Counted from the first letter of the stretch, positions 1 through 7,921 are shown. The stretch: DNA of 64,000 bases from JAMDCX01 sp049977145 (GCA_049977145.1 JBMFGW010000003.1:1-64000); one strand, 5' to 3'. Numbers and translations are program-made. The notes: generated by a model from the sequence alone, not told the origin.

Positions 1-226
1 CGCTAAAATCAACGCTCCCATCAACTTGCTCAACTTGAGCACCTTGCCCCGCGAACTTGAGCATCTTGGACACCTTGCAATTCGCAAAGCAAACCTTTCT
101 GCCTTCTGGATTCCGGGTTCCGGCTCCTCGGCGTACCATCTTGGTGAAGTATGCCATCGTTGCCGCTTCTTGATGGGGGTGCCAAAAATTACGCCGTCGC
201 AACCCGGCGATTACTTGGACAGACTT
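1..226. other. Left-edge region without a confident gene
   Basis: No recognisable gene. A perfect 15-base palindrome (TGCTCAACTTGAGCA) lies at 27-41, and a variant of its right half (AACTTGAGCA followed by CTTG) recurs about 20 bases later. On the minus strand an open frame of about 52 codons starts at 157 and runs off the left edge. Its product has no family I recognise, so it may be chance. Confidence 0.3.
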
Positions 227-706
227 CTATCGTAAATCATTCTCATCAAGCAGCACAAAATGCTCTTCCGAGAGCACCATGCTGGCCAGAGCCGGATTAT
301 CCACATGAATTACCACCGCCGCAGCGTGCTGTGGATCAGTGATCAGGCCGTACACATAATGAATATCCACTTCGGCGCTTAATAGTGCCTTGCCGATACG
401 GGCCAATCCATCCCCGGACGCGTCTGATGGCATTTCCACCGCCACGAGTTCACAGATTGAAAACCGGTAATCATTGTGCCGCAGAACATCGGCGGCAACA
501 TCGGTATCGCTGAATACAAACCGTACAATCGCGCAATCGACTCCCTGCATAACCGTCAGCGCCAGCGTACGCACGCCGGAGTTTTCAAAAATGCCCATCA
601 ATGAGGCCAAAGCCCCGACGCGATTTTCAACAAACACCGATAATTGCCGTACGCAGGGGGTGTCGCGGCCACGTTTGGTGATAGGTTTTTCGCGTGTCTC
701 TGCCAT
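227..706 (-). CDS. Tandem ACT-domain protein
   Basis: A 159-residue protein made of two ACT-type ligand-binding modules. The first (about residues 20-90) opens with the classic segment QLSVFVENRVGALASLMGIF, where a strand leads into a Gly-Ala helix as in the small subunit of acetolactate synthase. The second covers about residues 95-155. ACT domains bind amino acids and regulate metabolic enzymes or transcription. No catalytic domain is attached, so this is probably a free-standing amino-acid sensor. Similar stand-alone tandem ACT proteins are common and of unknown partner. The gene is monocistronic in this window and reads away from the inserted element. Family assignment is secure, the ligand is unknown. 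Confidence 0.75.
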   Translation of the reverse strand: MAETREKPITKRGRDTPCVRQLSVFVENRVGALASLMGIFENSGVRTLALTVMQGVDCAIVRFVFSDTDVAADVLRHNDYRFSICELVAVEMPSDASGDGLARIGKALLSAEVDIHYVYGLITDPQHAAAVVIHVDNPALASMVLSEEHFVLLDENDLR

Positions 707-1144
707 AATACATGTCTTATCATGCCCGGTGCGTTCAGTTAGGAAAAGTCCATCAGGATCTTCACCAACCTTGCGCCGACACCCGCCCAGGTGACAGCCG
801 GAGATACAGTTAGCTTACCATTAACTATACCAATGGTGCCGCCAAAAGCAAATGTGTTGGGTGTAACAGTGATGGGTGTAACGGTGATAGGTTCGCTGGC
901 AATATTTCCGGGGCGGTTCCCGGCCGTGCGGGCAACTTCGCATAGCCCCCGGCTTTGTCGGCGGTGGAACGCATCATAAAAGCATTCCGGATCGTGACCC
1001 AATGCTGCTATTTCGGAACCGCCCGGAAAAATTGACACGCCCGAAGCCTAACCAAACTGTCGTGGTGCGCTGCTGAACGCTCCATCGCGTAGAAACGCGG
1101 AGTTTAGTGGAGTCTGATATAGTATTGGCGGCACTTGACCCAAG
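707..1144. other. Intergenic stretch left of the integrated element
   Basis: About 440 bases with no supported gene. It should hold the promoter of the minus-strand ACT gene. A 99-codon minus-strand open frame (739-1038) starts with GTG and resembles nothing. It contains a short tandem repeat near 850-885 (two units of about 15 bases containing GGGTGTAAC). It may be scar tissue from earlier insertions at the tRNA locus. Confidence 0.35.
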
Positions 1145-1433
1145 CGAAGAAAAGCCGCTATCCATGCGGGAAAGTGGCTTAAATCAAGGTGAATCAACCG
1201 ACTGGAGACGATGGGAATCGAACCCACATTTGCGCATTGCGAACGCGCCGACAAAAGTTACTAAACCCTTGATAAATCAACATGAAACGCATGGTGCCAA
1301 TGAGCCAATGGCGCGCAATGGGGCGCTTTCGGCGCAAAAAGATGCCCGGCTGGGCGCTTTGATTGACGCTTGGGATACCTTGCCGGAAGCGATCAAGGCA
1401 GGCATTGCCGCCATGGTGAAATCTGTCGGCTGA
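1107..1433 (+). pseudogene. Detached C-terminal segment of the integrase gene
   Basis: This frame carries 35 residues (EEKPLSMRESGLNQ onward) that match the integrase end at 9980-10082 with one substitution, then 60 further residues ending in a Leu/Ala-rich helix (LIDAWDTLPEAIKAG). When the element is circular, recombination within the repeat would join this tail in frame to the integrase at 8637, giving about 542 residues in place of the 485 encoded in the integrated state. The first 13 codons (1107-1144) are host flank. Tails of this AW-LP-I type are, as I recall, common at the end of planctomycete integrases. Whether this fragment is expressed alone is unknown; an ATG at 1164 could start it. 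Confidence 0.75.
1145..1250 (+). repeat. Left attachment-site repeat (att) with tRNA 3' fragment
   Basis: Matches 9977-10082 in 105 of 106 positions, in the same orientation. Bases 1203-1250 equal the 3'-terminal 48 positions of the tRNA-Ala gene (minus strand); bases 1145-1202 equal sequence that at the other end codes for the integrase. Homology stops abruptly at both edges. Confidence 0.9.
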
Positions 1434-1654
1434 TGCAATGCCGTTTTAAGGCCGCCTTCCGGTAAAGCTATGCCGGATGATGGATGCGAGGCTGGCGATG
1501 CAATGGCAGGCCGCTGGAATTCCGTGGCGCGGCAGCGGCTTGGCTGGATGGCTCAACCACGCGGGCCTTTATCGAACCCGTAAAAGTTTCGCTTTGTTGG
1601 ATTGTGCGGCGGATGGCCAAGGGCAGTTGACTGCGGATGCGAGTAGTTGGATAA

Positions 1655-2338
1655 TTGCTTTCAGTTGATTCACAAATCGAGGTGCTTGTGGCAGGCAGCG
1701 ACGTTGAAACGTGTGCGAATTGCGGGCGCGTGATTGGTAAATTGGAAACGCCGATGGTGTGGCATAACAACGTGGTGTGTGTCCAGTGCCATGCGCGGCT
1801 GGCGGCTCTTCCGGTGGAACGCCATACCGAGACAATAGGGCCGAAAGCGCTGGCGGAAGCGGAGCGCGTACGGGCTGAACCGGCGGCCTTGGCCGATGCA
1901 CCCATACGATGCCCAAGCTGCGGCTCTGCCCAATTATCATCAGGCGCGAAGGGCTTCGGCGGGGGCAAGGCCTTAGCGGGGGGGCTTTTAGTTGGTCCGG
2001 TGGGACTACTTGCGGGCACACTCGGGGCAGGAGAAGTGAAAATCACCTGTCTAAAATGCGGCGAAGTATTCGCACCCGGCGATACGATGGAGAAACGCAA
2101 ATCGGCAGGCAGAAAACAAAAACGACGGCTTTGGCCGGGGTTGTGGCGTTCCATCATGATGGGGCTCGAGTTTCTGGCGGTGGTGCTGATTTTTGGCCTT
2201 GTTGGCCAGTGGTTGGATCATAAATTCCGATTGCATGGCGTGGCAACGCTCGTGATGATCTGTGTGGCGGTAATCGGGGATTTATTTAGCCAGATCAAAA
2301 CACTGCTGAACGCCCAACACCAAAGGCCACAACGATAA
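1655..2338 (+). CDS. Zinc-ribbon membrane protein
   Basis: About 227 residues from a TTG start. GTG codons at 1682 and 1688 are alternatives, the latter just after a GAGGTG. Layout: a four-cysteine zinc ribbon (CANCGRVIG then CVQCHA, residues 20-50), a second ribbon (CPSCGSAQ and CLKCGEVF) split by a Gly-rich hydrophobic segment, a basic stretch (KRKSAGRKQKRR), and two predicted membrane helices near residues 170-215. The first ribbon matches the N-terminus of the next gene in spacing and wording (IG-LETP, then VVC-C), so the two are paralogues. Function is unknown. It is cargo of the element, lying just inside its left end. Confidence 0.7.
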   Translation: MLSVDSQIEVLVAGSDVETCANCGRVIGKLETPMVWHNNVVCVQCHARLAALPVERHTETIGPKALAEAERVRAEPAALADAPIRCPSCGSAQLSSGAKGFGGGKALAGGLLVGPVGLLAGTLGAGEVKITCLKCGEVFAPGDTMEKRKSAGRKQKRRLWPGLWRSIMMGLEFLAVVLIFGLVGQWLDHKFRLHGVATLVMICVAVIGDLFSQIKTLLNAQHQRPQR

Positions 2339-2380
2339 CAGGCAACAATGGATATTGACCAACACGATTAGGAGATCACC

Positions 2381-2770
2381 ATGGAAGCCAAGGCACAACA
2401 GGATGTATGCGAAAATTGCCACCGTGTGATCGGTTCGCTGGAAACTCCATGCCTGTTCAACGGGCAGGTTGTCTGCTTTGACTGTGATGCACTGCTGCGC
2501 CGACAACAACACGGAAAGAGCGATCATGTTGGAGCCGTACCGGAAATATCGCCGGAAGGGATGCTGTTAGCGGCCAGGCTGCTTGCGCAGCCGTCACCTC
2601 CGGCGCCTCCGCCAAAAGACTACGCCAAGTCTATCCATAGTTTGCTGGTGTGGATTTTTGTGGTTATCCCACTGATCGTCCTGATAATTTGGTTTCTCGT
2701 GACCACGACCCAACAACGGATCCAACAACAGGCGCAGCAGCAGGCTCAACAACAGATTGGTGGCCAATAA
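2381..2770 (+). CDS. Short zinc-ribbon protein with one membrane helix
   Basis: 129 residues. The N-terminal ribbon (CENCHRVIGSLETP then CFDCDA) is a close relative of the first domain of the upstream gene. A Pro-rich linker follows (SPPAPPPK), then a single hydrophobic helix (VWIFVVIPLIVLIIWFLV) and a Gln-rich tail (QQQAQQQAQQQ). The start is well supported by AGGAG nine bases upstream (TTAGGAGATCACC). The gene sits 42 bases after its paralogue and is probably co-transcribed. The topology suggests a cytoplasmic metal-binding head anchored to the membrane. No function can be named. Confidence 0.72.
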   Translation: MEAKAQQDVCENCHRVIGSLETPCLFNGQVVCFDCDALLRRQQHGKSDHVGAVPEISPEGMLLAARLLAQPSPPAPPPKDYAKSIHSLLVWIFVVIPLIVLIIWFLVTTTQQRIQQQAQQQAQQQIGGQ

Positions 2771-3146
2771 GGTACAAGAATCCGCAATAACACCCATAAA
2801 ATAATCGCTTATTTATGCCCATCTTTTAGGCATATTACATTGATATTTGCCTATTTATAGGGCAATAATAGCCGGATAAAAGGCCTGGTATTTACAGTGG
2901 TTTTGTATCTGCGACAAATGTTTTGACGCGCTTTAGTGCGGCTGTGATACTTACCTTCATGCCGGATCGGCGCAGAGCGCCGGCGCTTTGACGAGCGTAT
3001 CCGGCGAATTTTTGAGGTGCTTTCATGTTATACGAATTTGCCGAGCGGTCAACTATGATGAATTCGTTGAAAACAATCGGGGGGGATGGTCTATTCTGTA
3101 TAAAAAGAATGTCTGTGGCTTACGTATTACATGCGCGGGGGGCGTG
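2771..3146 (+). promoter_or_regulatory. AT-rich intergenic region with two small dyads
   Basis: Unusually AT-rich compared with its surroundings. It holds two inverted repeats: ATGCC-N9-GGCAT near 2816 and TTGCC-N8-GGCAA near 2848. These could be operator sites or part of an origin. The next gene may start upstream at a TTG (2988), in which case the right part is coding. Confidence 0.35.
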
Positions 3147-4052
3147 ATGCAGAACGTTAAACAGGTTGAACAGCAGATAGACGCCGCGTTTCATGCGCTC
3201 GGCGATTTCATGGTAGAACGGGGCGGATTTATTCTTGAACTGTTTGAACTCCGGGTGATAGATGGCCGCAGGTTCTGCACTGTTCATAAGCCGACGGGAG
3301 ATTTACCAGAGCTGTGGCTGATGAAAGGTAAGAAGAAGGTGCGGCAACTGGCACCAAAGGAAGGTGGCCTTAATCTTCCAGATGATGCTGACAAGGTGGT
3401 CAAACAGGTTGCGTTTAGTTGGTCTGTATTGAGGCGCTCTTTGGAACAAATGAACGTTCACGGCGCGGCGTTCTATAACGCATTGAAAGATGCGAGAAGG
3501 TGGCCCGGTATGACGCCCGATTACGCCGCCACCATCGCCAAGGCTATGAGCGATATGCGGGATGCGGCGGTTATCGTCTTGGATTACTTCCCAAGCTGCC
3601 TCTATAGTCGTCCGAATGATAAGCATGCGTATATTGATGCCGTCGCTGCTGAGGAAAAGCAGTACGACGATGTACGGAGAGTGCTGCGGGGACTCGCTTA
3701 TATCGCCACCGACACCGTGGCCGCCGAGCCGGTTGGTGCGGCTGAGTCTGAACGAAAAGCACTCGGCACAAAAGAGCCGGAAAGGCAGGCCGTGAAAGCG
3801 TATCGGCTGGTAGTTGTGACCGGCAAATCTCAAAGCGAAGTTGCAACCATGATGGGCACGTACCAGGGGAAAATATCGAGATGGGTTAACAAGACAACGG
3901 CATGGATAAAAGCGGGCAACGTACTTCCCGACATTGAAGGTCTGCACGCCAAGCCTATATCTGTTGACCCCGCCATAATTGATATGGGGGAGCGAAAAGA
4001 CCACCTGACTAAGCGGCAACGCGGTCATCGTAGCGATGATTCTGAAGATTAA
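3147..4052 (+). CDS. Element protein with C-terminal HTH, function unknown
   Basis: About 301 residues from the ATG at 3147, which follows a G-rich run (GGGGGGCG). A TTG at 2988 in the same frame would add 53 residues of poor quality. The middle is mostly helical with no family I recognise. Residues 225-260 from the ATG form a likely helix-turn-helix (TGKSQSEVATMMGTYQGKIS), worded like a region-4 or transposase HTH, which points to DNA binding. The tail is highly charged (KRQRGHRSDDSED). Its position between cargo and the excisionase-like genes would fit a regulator or replication initiator, but this is inference. Confidence 0.65.
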   Translation: MQNVKQVEQQIDAAFHALGDFMVERGGFILELFELRVIDGRRFCTVHKPTGDLPELWLMKGKKKVRQLAPKEGGLNLPDDADKVVKQVAFSWSVLRRSLEQMNVHGAAFYNALKDARRWPGMTPDYAATIAKAMSDMRDAAVIVLDYFPSCLYSRPNDKHAYIDAVAAEEKQYDDVRRVLRGLAYIATDTVAAEPVGAAESERKALGTKEPERQAVKAYRLVVVTGKSQSEVATMMGTYQGKISRWVNKTTAWIKAGNVLPDIEGLHAKPISVDPAIIDMGERKDHLTKRQRGHRSDDSED

Positions 4053-4204
4053 CAGCGACAATTCCAAGAAATTTTAAGCCAATTATGCGCGCGAAAACGC
4101 CACTTTCCTTGAAGGTGTGATGAATATGCGCTCCATGCGCGCATATCCGCCGGGATGAAGGGGACGCAGATGTTTGCGTCCCCGATACTACCGAGGATAG
4201 GGCA

Positions 4205-4384
4205 ATGCCTGAATACCTGACCGCGAGCGAACTGGGAAAATTATTGCGGCTTTCACGCGAAAAGATTTTGGTGATGGCCCGCAAAGGCCAGATACCGGCG
4301 ATGCGTCTATCGCCAAAAACAATTCGATTCAATCCCGATGCTGTGGCTGCCGCGCTTTCCCCAAAGCGGGAGGGCCGCGCATGA
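4205..4384 (+). CDS. Excisionase-like small HTH protein (first of pair)
   Basis: 59 residues, MerR/excisionase-like winged-helix fold: LTASELGKLLRLSREKILVM is the HTH, followed by the wing RKGQIPAMRLSPKTIRFNPD. Such proteins bind at attachment sites to steer integrases toward excision, or act as regulators. GAGGATAGGG lies just upstream of the ATG. The stop overlaps the start of the next gene in an ATGA, implying translational coupling. Confidence 0.75.
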   Translation: MPEYLTASELGKLLRLSREKILVMARKGQIPAMRLSPKTIRFNPDAVAAALSPKREGRA

Positions 4385-4614
4385 CTGCCACCACCGCACC
4401 GCCGCCCGATACCTCGCCGCTGGCCGTCGATTCATTCGGCGCGGCCAGATTGCTGGGCGTGAGCGAATCGCACTGGCGCGTCATGCTGGCGGCTGGGCGC
4501 GTGCCGCCGGGCTTTCGGCTGGGGCGACGGCGGCTGTTTGCCGTTGCGGAATTGTTGGCATGGATTCAAGCCGGAGCGCCGAGCGCTGACCGCTGGGCGG
4601 CACAAAAAAGATAG
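4381..4614 (+). CDS. Excisionase-like small HTH protein (second of pair)
   Basis: 77 residues with a helix-turn-helix of the DNA-binding excisionase type (FGAARLLGVSESHWRVMLAA) followed by GRVPPGFRLGRRRLF and LLAWI, matching the usual 'xxW' end of HTH_17 proteins. It begins in the ATGA that ends the preceding gene. Two adjacent proteins of the same fold could be an excisionase plus a regulator of the replication gene downstream. Which does which cannot be told from sequence. Confidence 0.75.
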   Translation: MTATTAPPPDTSPLAVDSFGAARLLGVSESHWRVMLAAGRVPPGFRLGRRRLFAVAELLAWIQAGAPSADRWAAQKR

Positions 4615-4665
4615 AAATAGCCGCCGGAACCCGTGCAAGGGTACCGACGGTGGAAAGATTGGGAT

Positions 4666-6291
4666 ATGACTACGATACCAGAAAATCACGCCGAACCGCA
4701 AACGCGATTGCCTGACCGGATCATTGATGCCGAGCATCAGTTACTCGCATGTTTACTATCGCGCGCACCAGAGAATCCAGAGCGACAGGGCGAGCGATGC
4801 GCGTATATCATCGGGCTGGCCGAGGGCGAGTTATCCCGGCACGTTTGGTACGGCACCGGGCACCGCGACATATTCGGAGCCACGGTTAGGCTGCCTGGGC
4901 AGTATCTGATGCCTGCCGCCGCGAGCGTGGCTGATGAGCTTGAGCGGGCCGGCAATCCTGCCGCCGCAAAGCTGGCGCTGCAATATGGAAGCGAGTATCC
5001 GAATGATTCCGAAGCACCGTATTGGGCCGCGCGGTTGGCCAAGCTGGGCCGTGATGCACGCCTATATGCAAGTGCCGCGGCAATCACCGGCGGTATCGAC
5101 GCCGGGCAGACTACGGATGATATGGCTGATCGAATCAGTGACCTTACCGCTATGGCCAGCGACACCACATCCGCCGCAACAACCGAGGTGAGTATCGGCG
5201 ACGTGCTGACCGACCCGGAGCCGCCGCAAGCGTGGGTGTGGGACGGCCTGATACCGGCTGGACTGCCCACTATTCTGGGTGGCCATGGCGGGGCTGGTAA
5301 GTCCACGGAGGCCATGGAAATCGGCACGCATATGGCCATGGGGCTACCGTTTTGCGGCCATGCTACCACAGCATCGCCAGTGGTTTACTATTCCGCCGAG
5401 GATGGCCCGGCAACAATTCGCTTCCGCACGGGTTTAATGTGCAAGGCGTTCAACATAGACGCGGCCCTGCTGGCGGAAAACTTTCACGTCCTCGCGCCCG
5501 ATGATCCCGTGCTGTACTCCGTTGACGAAACAATCCGTGGCGGCAAGGGCCGCACGACCGACGCGTATCGGCACTTGCAGTCTGTGTGCCGAAAATACAA
5601 ACCGGGCCTGCTGATCGTTGACAACGCCAGCGATTGCTTTGACGGGCCGGAAAACGAGCGTAGGCACGTCCGGGCTTTCATCCGCAAGCTAATGCGGCTG
5701 GTATCGGAATGGGGCGGCGCCGTGCTGCTTTTAGTCCACGTCAACCGCGCCACGGCCAAGGGCGGTAGTAAGTCTACTGAAAACTACAGCGGTTCAACGG
5801 GTTGGCACAATTCCGCGCGTAGCCGCCTGGCATTGCTGATCGATGAGGATGGCCCGGAAAATTCCCTGACCTTACGCCACGAAAAATGTAACTTTGGGCC
5901 ATTGCAGTCGCCTATCCTGCTGACGCGCGATATTGATGGCGTGATCCATCAGGCGTTTGCGGATGATCAGGGCCATTCCGACGCCGAAAATCAGCGGGCA
6001 ATACTCCAGATCATGGCCGAGTTTTCATCGCGCGGGGAATACGTGCCGAGCAATCCACACGCGCCGCGTGGGGCATACGCAGCGCTTTCCGGCGAAAAGA
6101 CTTTCCCGCACGGCCTGAAGCGTGGCCAGTGCGAAGCCTTGCTGCGTGACCTTGAACGGCAGGGACATATCCAGCATACACAGCATCGGGCCAGCAATCG
6201 CAAGACTGTTGAAATATGGGAGGTGACGCCGAAAGGGTACACCCATATCGGGCAATCAGCGCCAGTAAAAGGGGATAACCATGAGCCATAA
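4666..6291 (+). CDS. RepA-like AAA ATPase (replication protein)
   Basis: 541 residues from the ATG at 4666, preceded by GGTGGAAAG; an upstream GTG at 4633 is possible. Residues about 15-130 look like the DnaB N-terminal helical domain (IDAEHQLLACLLS). Then comes a RecA-type ATPase of the RepA/AAA_25 family with Walker A GGHGGAGKST and Walker B-like LLIVDNASD, plus a HVNR-type sensor (LLLVHVNRATAKGG). A C-terminal winged-helix-like region ends it. Relatives are hexameric helicases that start replication of plasmids and integrative elements. No primase domain is seen. It is coupled to the small HTH genes upstream and is followed by iteron-like repeats. Confidence 0.82.
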   Translation: MTTIPENHAEPQTRLPDRIIDAEHQLLACLLSRAPENPERQGERCAYIIGLAEGELSRHVWYGTGHRDIFGATVRLPGQYLMPAAASVADELERAGNPAAAKLALQYGSEYPNDSEAPYWAARLAKLGRDARLYASAAAITGGIDAGQTTDDMADRISDLTAMASDTTSAATTEVSIGDVLTDPEPPQAWVWDGLIPAGLPTILGGHGGAGKSTEAMEIGTHMAMGLPFCGHATTASPVVYYSAEDGPATIRFRTGLMCKAFNIDAALLAENFHVLAPDDPVLYSVDETIRGGKGRTTDAYRHLQSVCRKYKPGLLIVDNASDCFDGPENERRHVRAFIRKLMRLVSEWGGAVLLLVHVNRATAKGGSKSTENYSGSTGWHNSARSRLALLIDEDGPENSLTLRHEKCNFGPLQSPILLTRDIDGVIHQAFADDQGHSDAENQRAILQIMAEFSSRGEYVPSNPHAPRGAYAALSGEKTFPHGLKRGQCEALLRDLERQGHIQHTQHRASNRKTVEIWEVTPKGYTHIGQSAPVKGDNHEP

Positions 6292-6634
6292 AACTTATCT
6301 GCGTCAAGTGCGTCAAGTCCGCGTCAAGTTACTTAACGCACTTAGCACAGGAACCGGCCCCAAGGCCGCGTTTCAATTGCGGCAGGGGGTGTGGGGGATT
6401 GAAGCGCACTTGCCTTGTGACGCGGCTTATACCGCCCGGCAATGCCGATGCGCCAACCGGCAACCCGGGAAGTTAACGCACCAGCCTTTCGGTGTGGTGG
6501 ATGCCGATGGCCAACGACTTCAAAAGCTGATTCTCCGCCGCCGCCGGGCTTTGGGCCTTGTGCCTTCCCGCTGGCGGATGGCTTGGCAACGCCTGGGCCG
6601 GATAGCGGCGGCCTTCGGCGGATGGATTTTGTAA
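6281..6634 (+). CDS. Doubtful small protein overlapping iteron-like repeats
   Basis: An open frame of 117 codons starting inside the end of the RepA-like gene (11-base overlap) after GGGGATAACC. Its beginning (LRQVRQVRVKLL) is simply the translation of 9-base direct repeats. The rest is Arg-rich and resembles nothing, and the minus strand is open too. It may be real and coupled to the ATPase gene, or the region may be a non-coding origin. Confidence 0.25.
   Translation: MSHKTYLRQVRQVRVKLLNALSTGTGPKAAFQLRQGVWGIEAHLPCDAAYTARQCRCANRQPGKLTHQPFGVVDADGQRLQKLILRRRRALGLVPSRWRMAWQRLGRIAAAFGGWIL
6301..6339 (+). repeat. Iteron-like 9-base repeats
   Basis: Three direct copies of GCGTCAAGT at 6301-6309, 6310-6318 and 6321-6329, then an inverted near-copy (ACTTAACGC, one mismatch) at 6331-6339. 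Short tandem repeats at the end of a RepA-like gene are what a plasmid-type origin would show. Binding has to be proven. Confidence 0.5.
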
Positions 6635-6706
6635 CCGCGTATCGTCCCGGCGGATTAACAGGGACGAAGTAATTCACACGCCGCAATGCGGCAGAAAGTT
6701 GGTTTT

Positions 6707-7126
6707 ATGAAAACCACAAAAACCCCCAAAGTTAAAACCGTATCGCCATGGAAGCGACAAAAGGGCTGCCAAGGCCATTCTTGCACCTGCGGCAATGGCC
6801 GATATGGCACAACGATTCCCAAAGACGTTGGAGATGAACCGTTGACGTGCCACGAGCACGATTTAATGCGGCTGGCCGCAATTGGACAGGCGGCGTTGAC
6901 CTTTTGGCCCCGTGAAAAGGCGTTGTATGTGATCCGCGAGGCCGTAAGCCATCAGTTTGAGACGCCAATTTGCAATCAATCTTATGTGCAATTTATCGTC
7001 CAGCAAATTGCGGAAGCCATGCAGGCCGACGGCGCTCAAATTCACTTTATCGATGAACACTTTTTCGATGTGGCACGCGGGCCGAAACCAAAGCCGAGGC
7101 AATACGACCCTGATTGCCCATTCTGA
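6707..7126 (+). CDS. Element protein of unknown function
   Basis: 139 residues from the ATG at 6707 (an ATG at 6686 is possible). The N-terminus is Lys/Thr-rich and followed by a short Cys/His segment (CQGHSCTCGNG, then CHEHD) that could bind metal. The rest looks like a compact helical domain (ALTFWPREKALYVIREAV). No family recognised. It opens a run of small genes between the replication module and the toxin-antitoxin pair. Confidence 0.55.
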   Translation: MKTTKTPKVKTVSPWKRQKGCQGHSCTCGNGRYGTTIPKDVGDEPLTCHEHDLMRLAAIGQAALTFWPREKALYVIREAVSHQFETPICNQSYVQFIVQQIAEAMQADGAQIHFIDEHFFDVARGPKPKPRQYDPDCPF

Positions 7127-7206
7127 AAATTAACCGCGATGCGCCCGGCGGATAACGGGGCGCAGTTTTATCACGCCGGGAGACCGGCAGAAAAGGAAGT
7201 GCCGCT

Positions 7207-7422
7207 ATGGCAATCAAACCAACTACCGTGATTAACCCGAAGAACAAACCCGCACAACCGGAGGCCGAAGTATGCCGGCACCGCTGTGCGGACTGCGGAA
7301 CTGATTATTCGGTACGCACCCACGGGAAATTAACGCTTTGCCAAGCCTGTGCCGAAAAGCGGGCGAATGCTTTGATGGCCGAAGGCAAGCGGCTGTTACA
7401 CCTTTTTTGGGCCGACCAATGA
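7207..7422 (+). CDS. Small zinc-finger protein
   Basis: 71 residues with one treble-clef-like zinc site (CRHRCADCGTDY, then LCQACAEKRA), similar to small phage zinc-finger proteins. A good ribosome binding site (AAGGAAG) lies upstream. Its stop overlaps the next start by the ATGA pattern, so the two are coupled. DNA-binding or regulatory role is a guess. Confidence 0.6.
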   Translation: MAIKPTTVINPKNKPAQPEAEVCRHRCADCGTDYSVRTHGKLTLCQACAEKRANALMAEGKRLLHLFWADQ

Positions 7423-7748
7423 TTAACCGCGAACTATTCGATAATCCTGAATCGTTGGCTGGCAAGCTGAAACGCCAGCGCCCGGGATCCACAACGCCAC
7501 TTATCCCCGTGCCGCCAAAGGTTGCATCGGAGCGATGGCGCGTAACTTTCCAAACCGCCGGCACTGGAGCGCCTGGAATTGTCCGCTTGAAGCGTATGCT
7601 CAAAAACGCCTACCGCGCTCATAAGTTGAAGGCCATATCCGTTGAACCGCTGGGCGACATTGCAACGCCCGGCAAACCAATGGCCTCCAAGTCGCCTGAA
7701 GCGCCACGAGGCCCGCAAATGGCGTTTGTGCAAGCCGAAAAATGTTGA
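7419..7748 (+). CDS. Small basic element protein, unknown
   Basis: 109 residues starting in the ATGA at the end of the zinc-finger gene. The middle (ASERWRVTFQTAGTGAPGIV) followed by LKRMLKNAYRAHKLKAISV reads like a short mixed alpha/beta fold seen in small phage-type hypothetical proteins. The C-terminus is Pro/Lys-rich. No function can be assigned. Confidence 0.55.
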   Translation: MINRELFDNPESLAGKLKRQRPGSTTPLIPVPPKVASERWRVTFQTAGTGAPGIVRLKRMLKNAYRAHKLKAISVEPLGDIATPGKPMASKSPEAPRGPQMAFVQAEKC

Positions 7749-7772
7749 AACCACTATTTTGAAAGGAATTTT

Positions 7773-7904
7773 ATGAAAACTCTACTCTATCGTGTTTCCC
7801 AAAGTGAATTGCTCCTACCAATAATTGCCGGGGCCATTGTCGGCGTGTTGCTTTACGACGTTATCACGCTGGCGTACCTGCTGGGCCGATGGATGGCCGG
7901 ATAA
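7773..7904 (+). CDS. 43-residue single-helix membrane peptide
   Basis: MKTLLYRVSQSE leads into one long hydrophobic helix (LLLPIIAGAIVGVLLYDVIT) and ends GRWMAG. An excellent ribosome binding site (GAAAGGA) lies five bases before the ATG, which supports a real gene despite its size. It could be a holin-like or toxin peptide, or a membrane anchor. No homologue is known to me. Confidence 0.5.
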   Translation: MKTLLYRVSQSELLLPIIAGAIVGVLLYDVITLAYLLGRWMAG

Positions 7905-7921
7905 ATAATTCCGGATTGCTA

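Noticed and set aside
739..1038. 99-codon minus-strand frame upstream of the ACT gene
   Set aside because: GTG start, no ribosome binding site, contains a simple repeat translated as ITVTPITVTP; not supported as a gene.
1477..1668. 63-codon plus-strand frame just inside the element
   Set aside because: No ribosome binding site of note, no family, and it overlaps the start of the zinc-ribbon gene; the minus strand is equally open.
1468..2157. Long minus-strand frame (229 codons) opposite the zinc-ribbon gene
   Set aside because: Low-complexity Pro/Ser/Arg composition typical of a shadow frame; the plus frame has clear paired CxxC motifs.
3303..4067. 254-codon minus-strand frame opposite the element HTH gene
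   Set aside because: Composition is shadow-like and the plus frame holds a credible HTH, though neither strand has a named family, so this is the least certain rejection.
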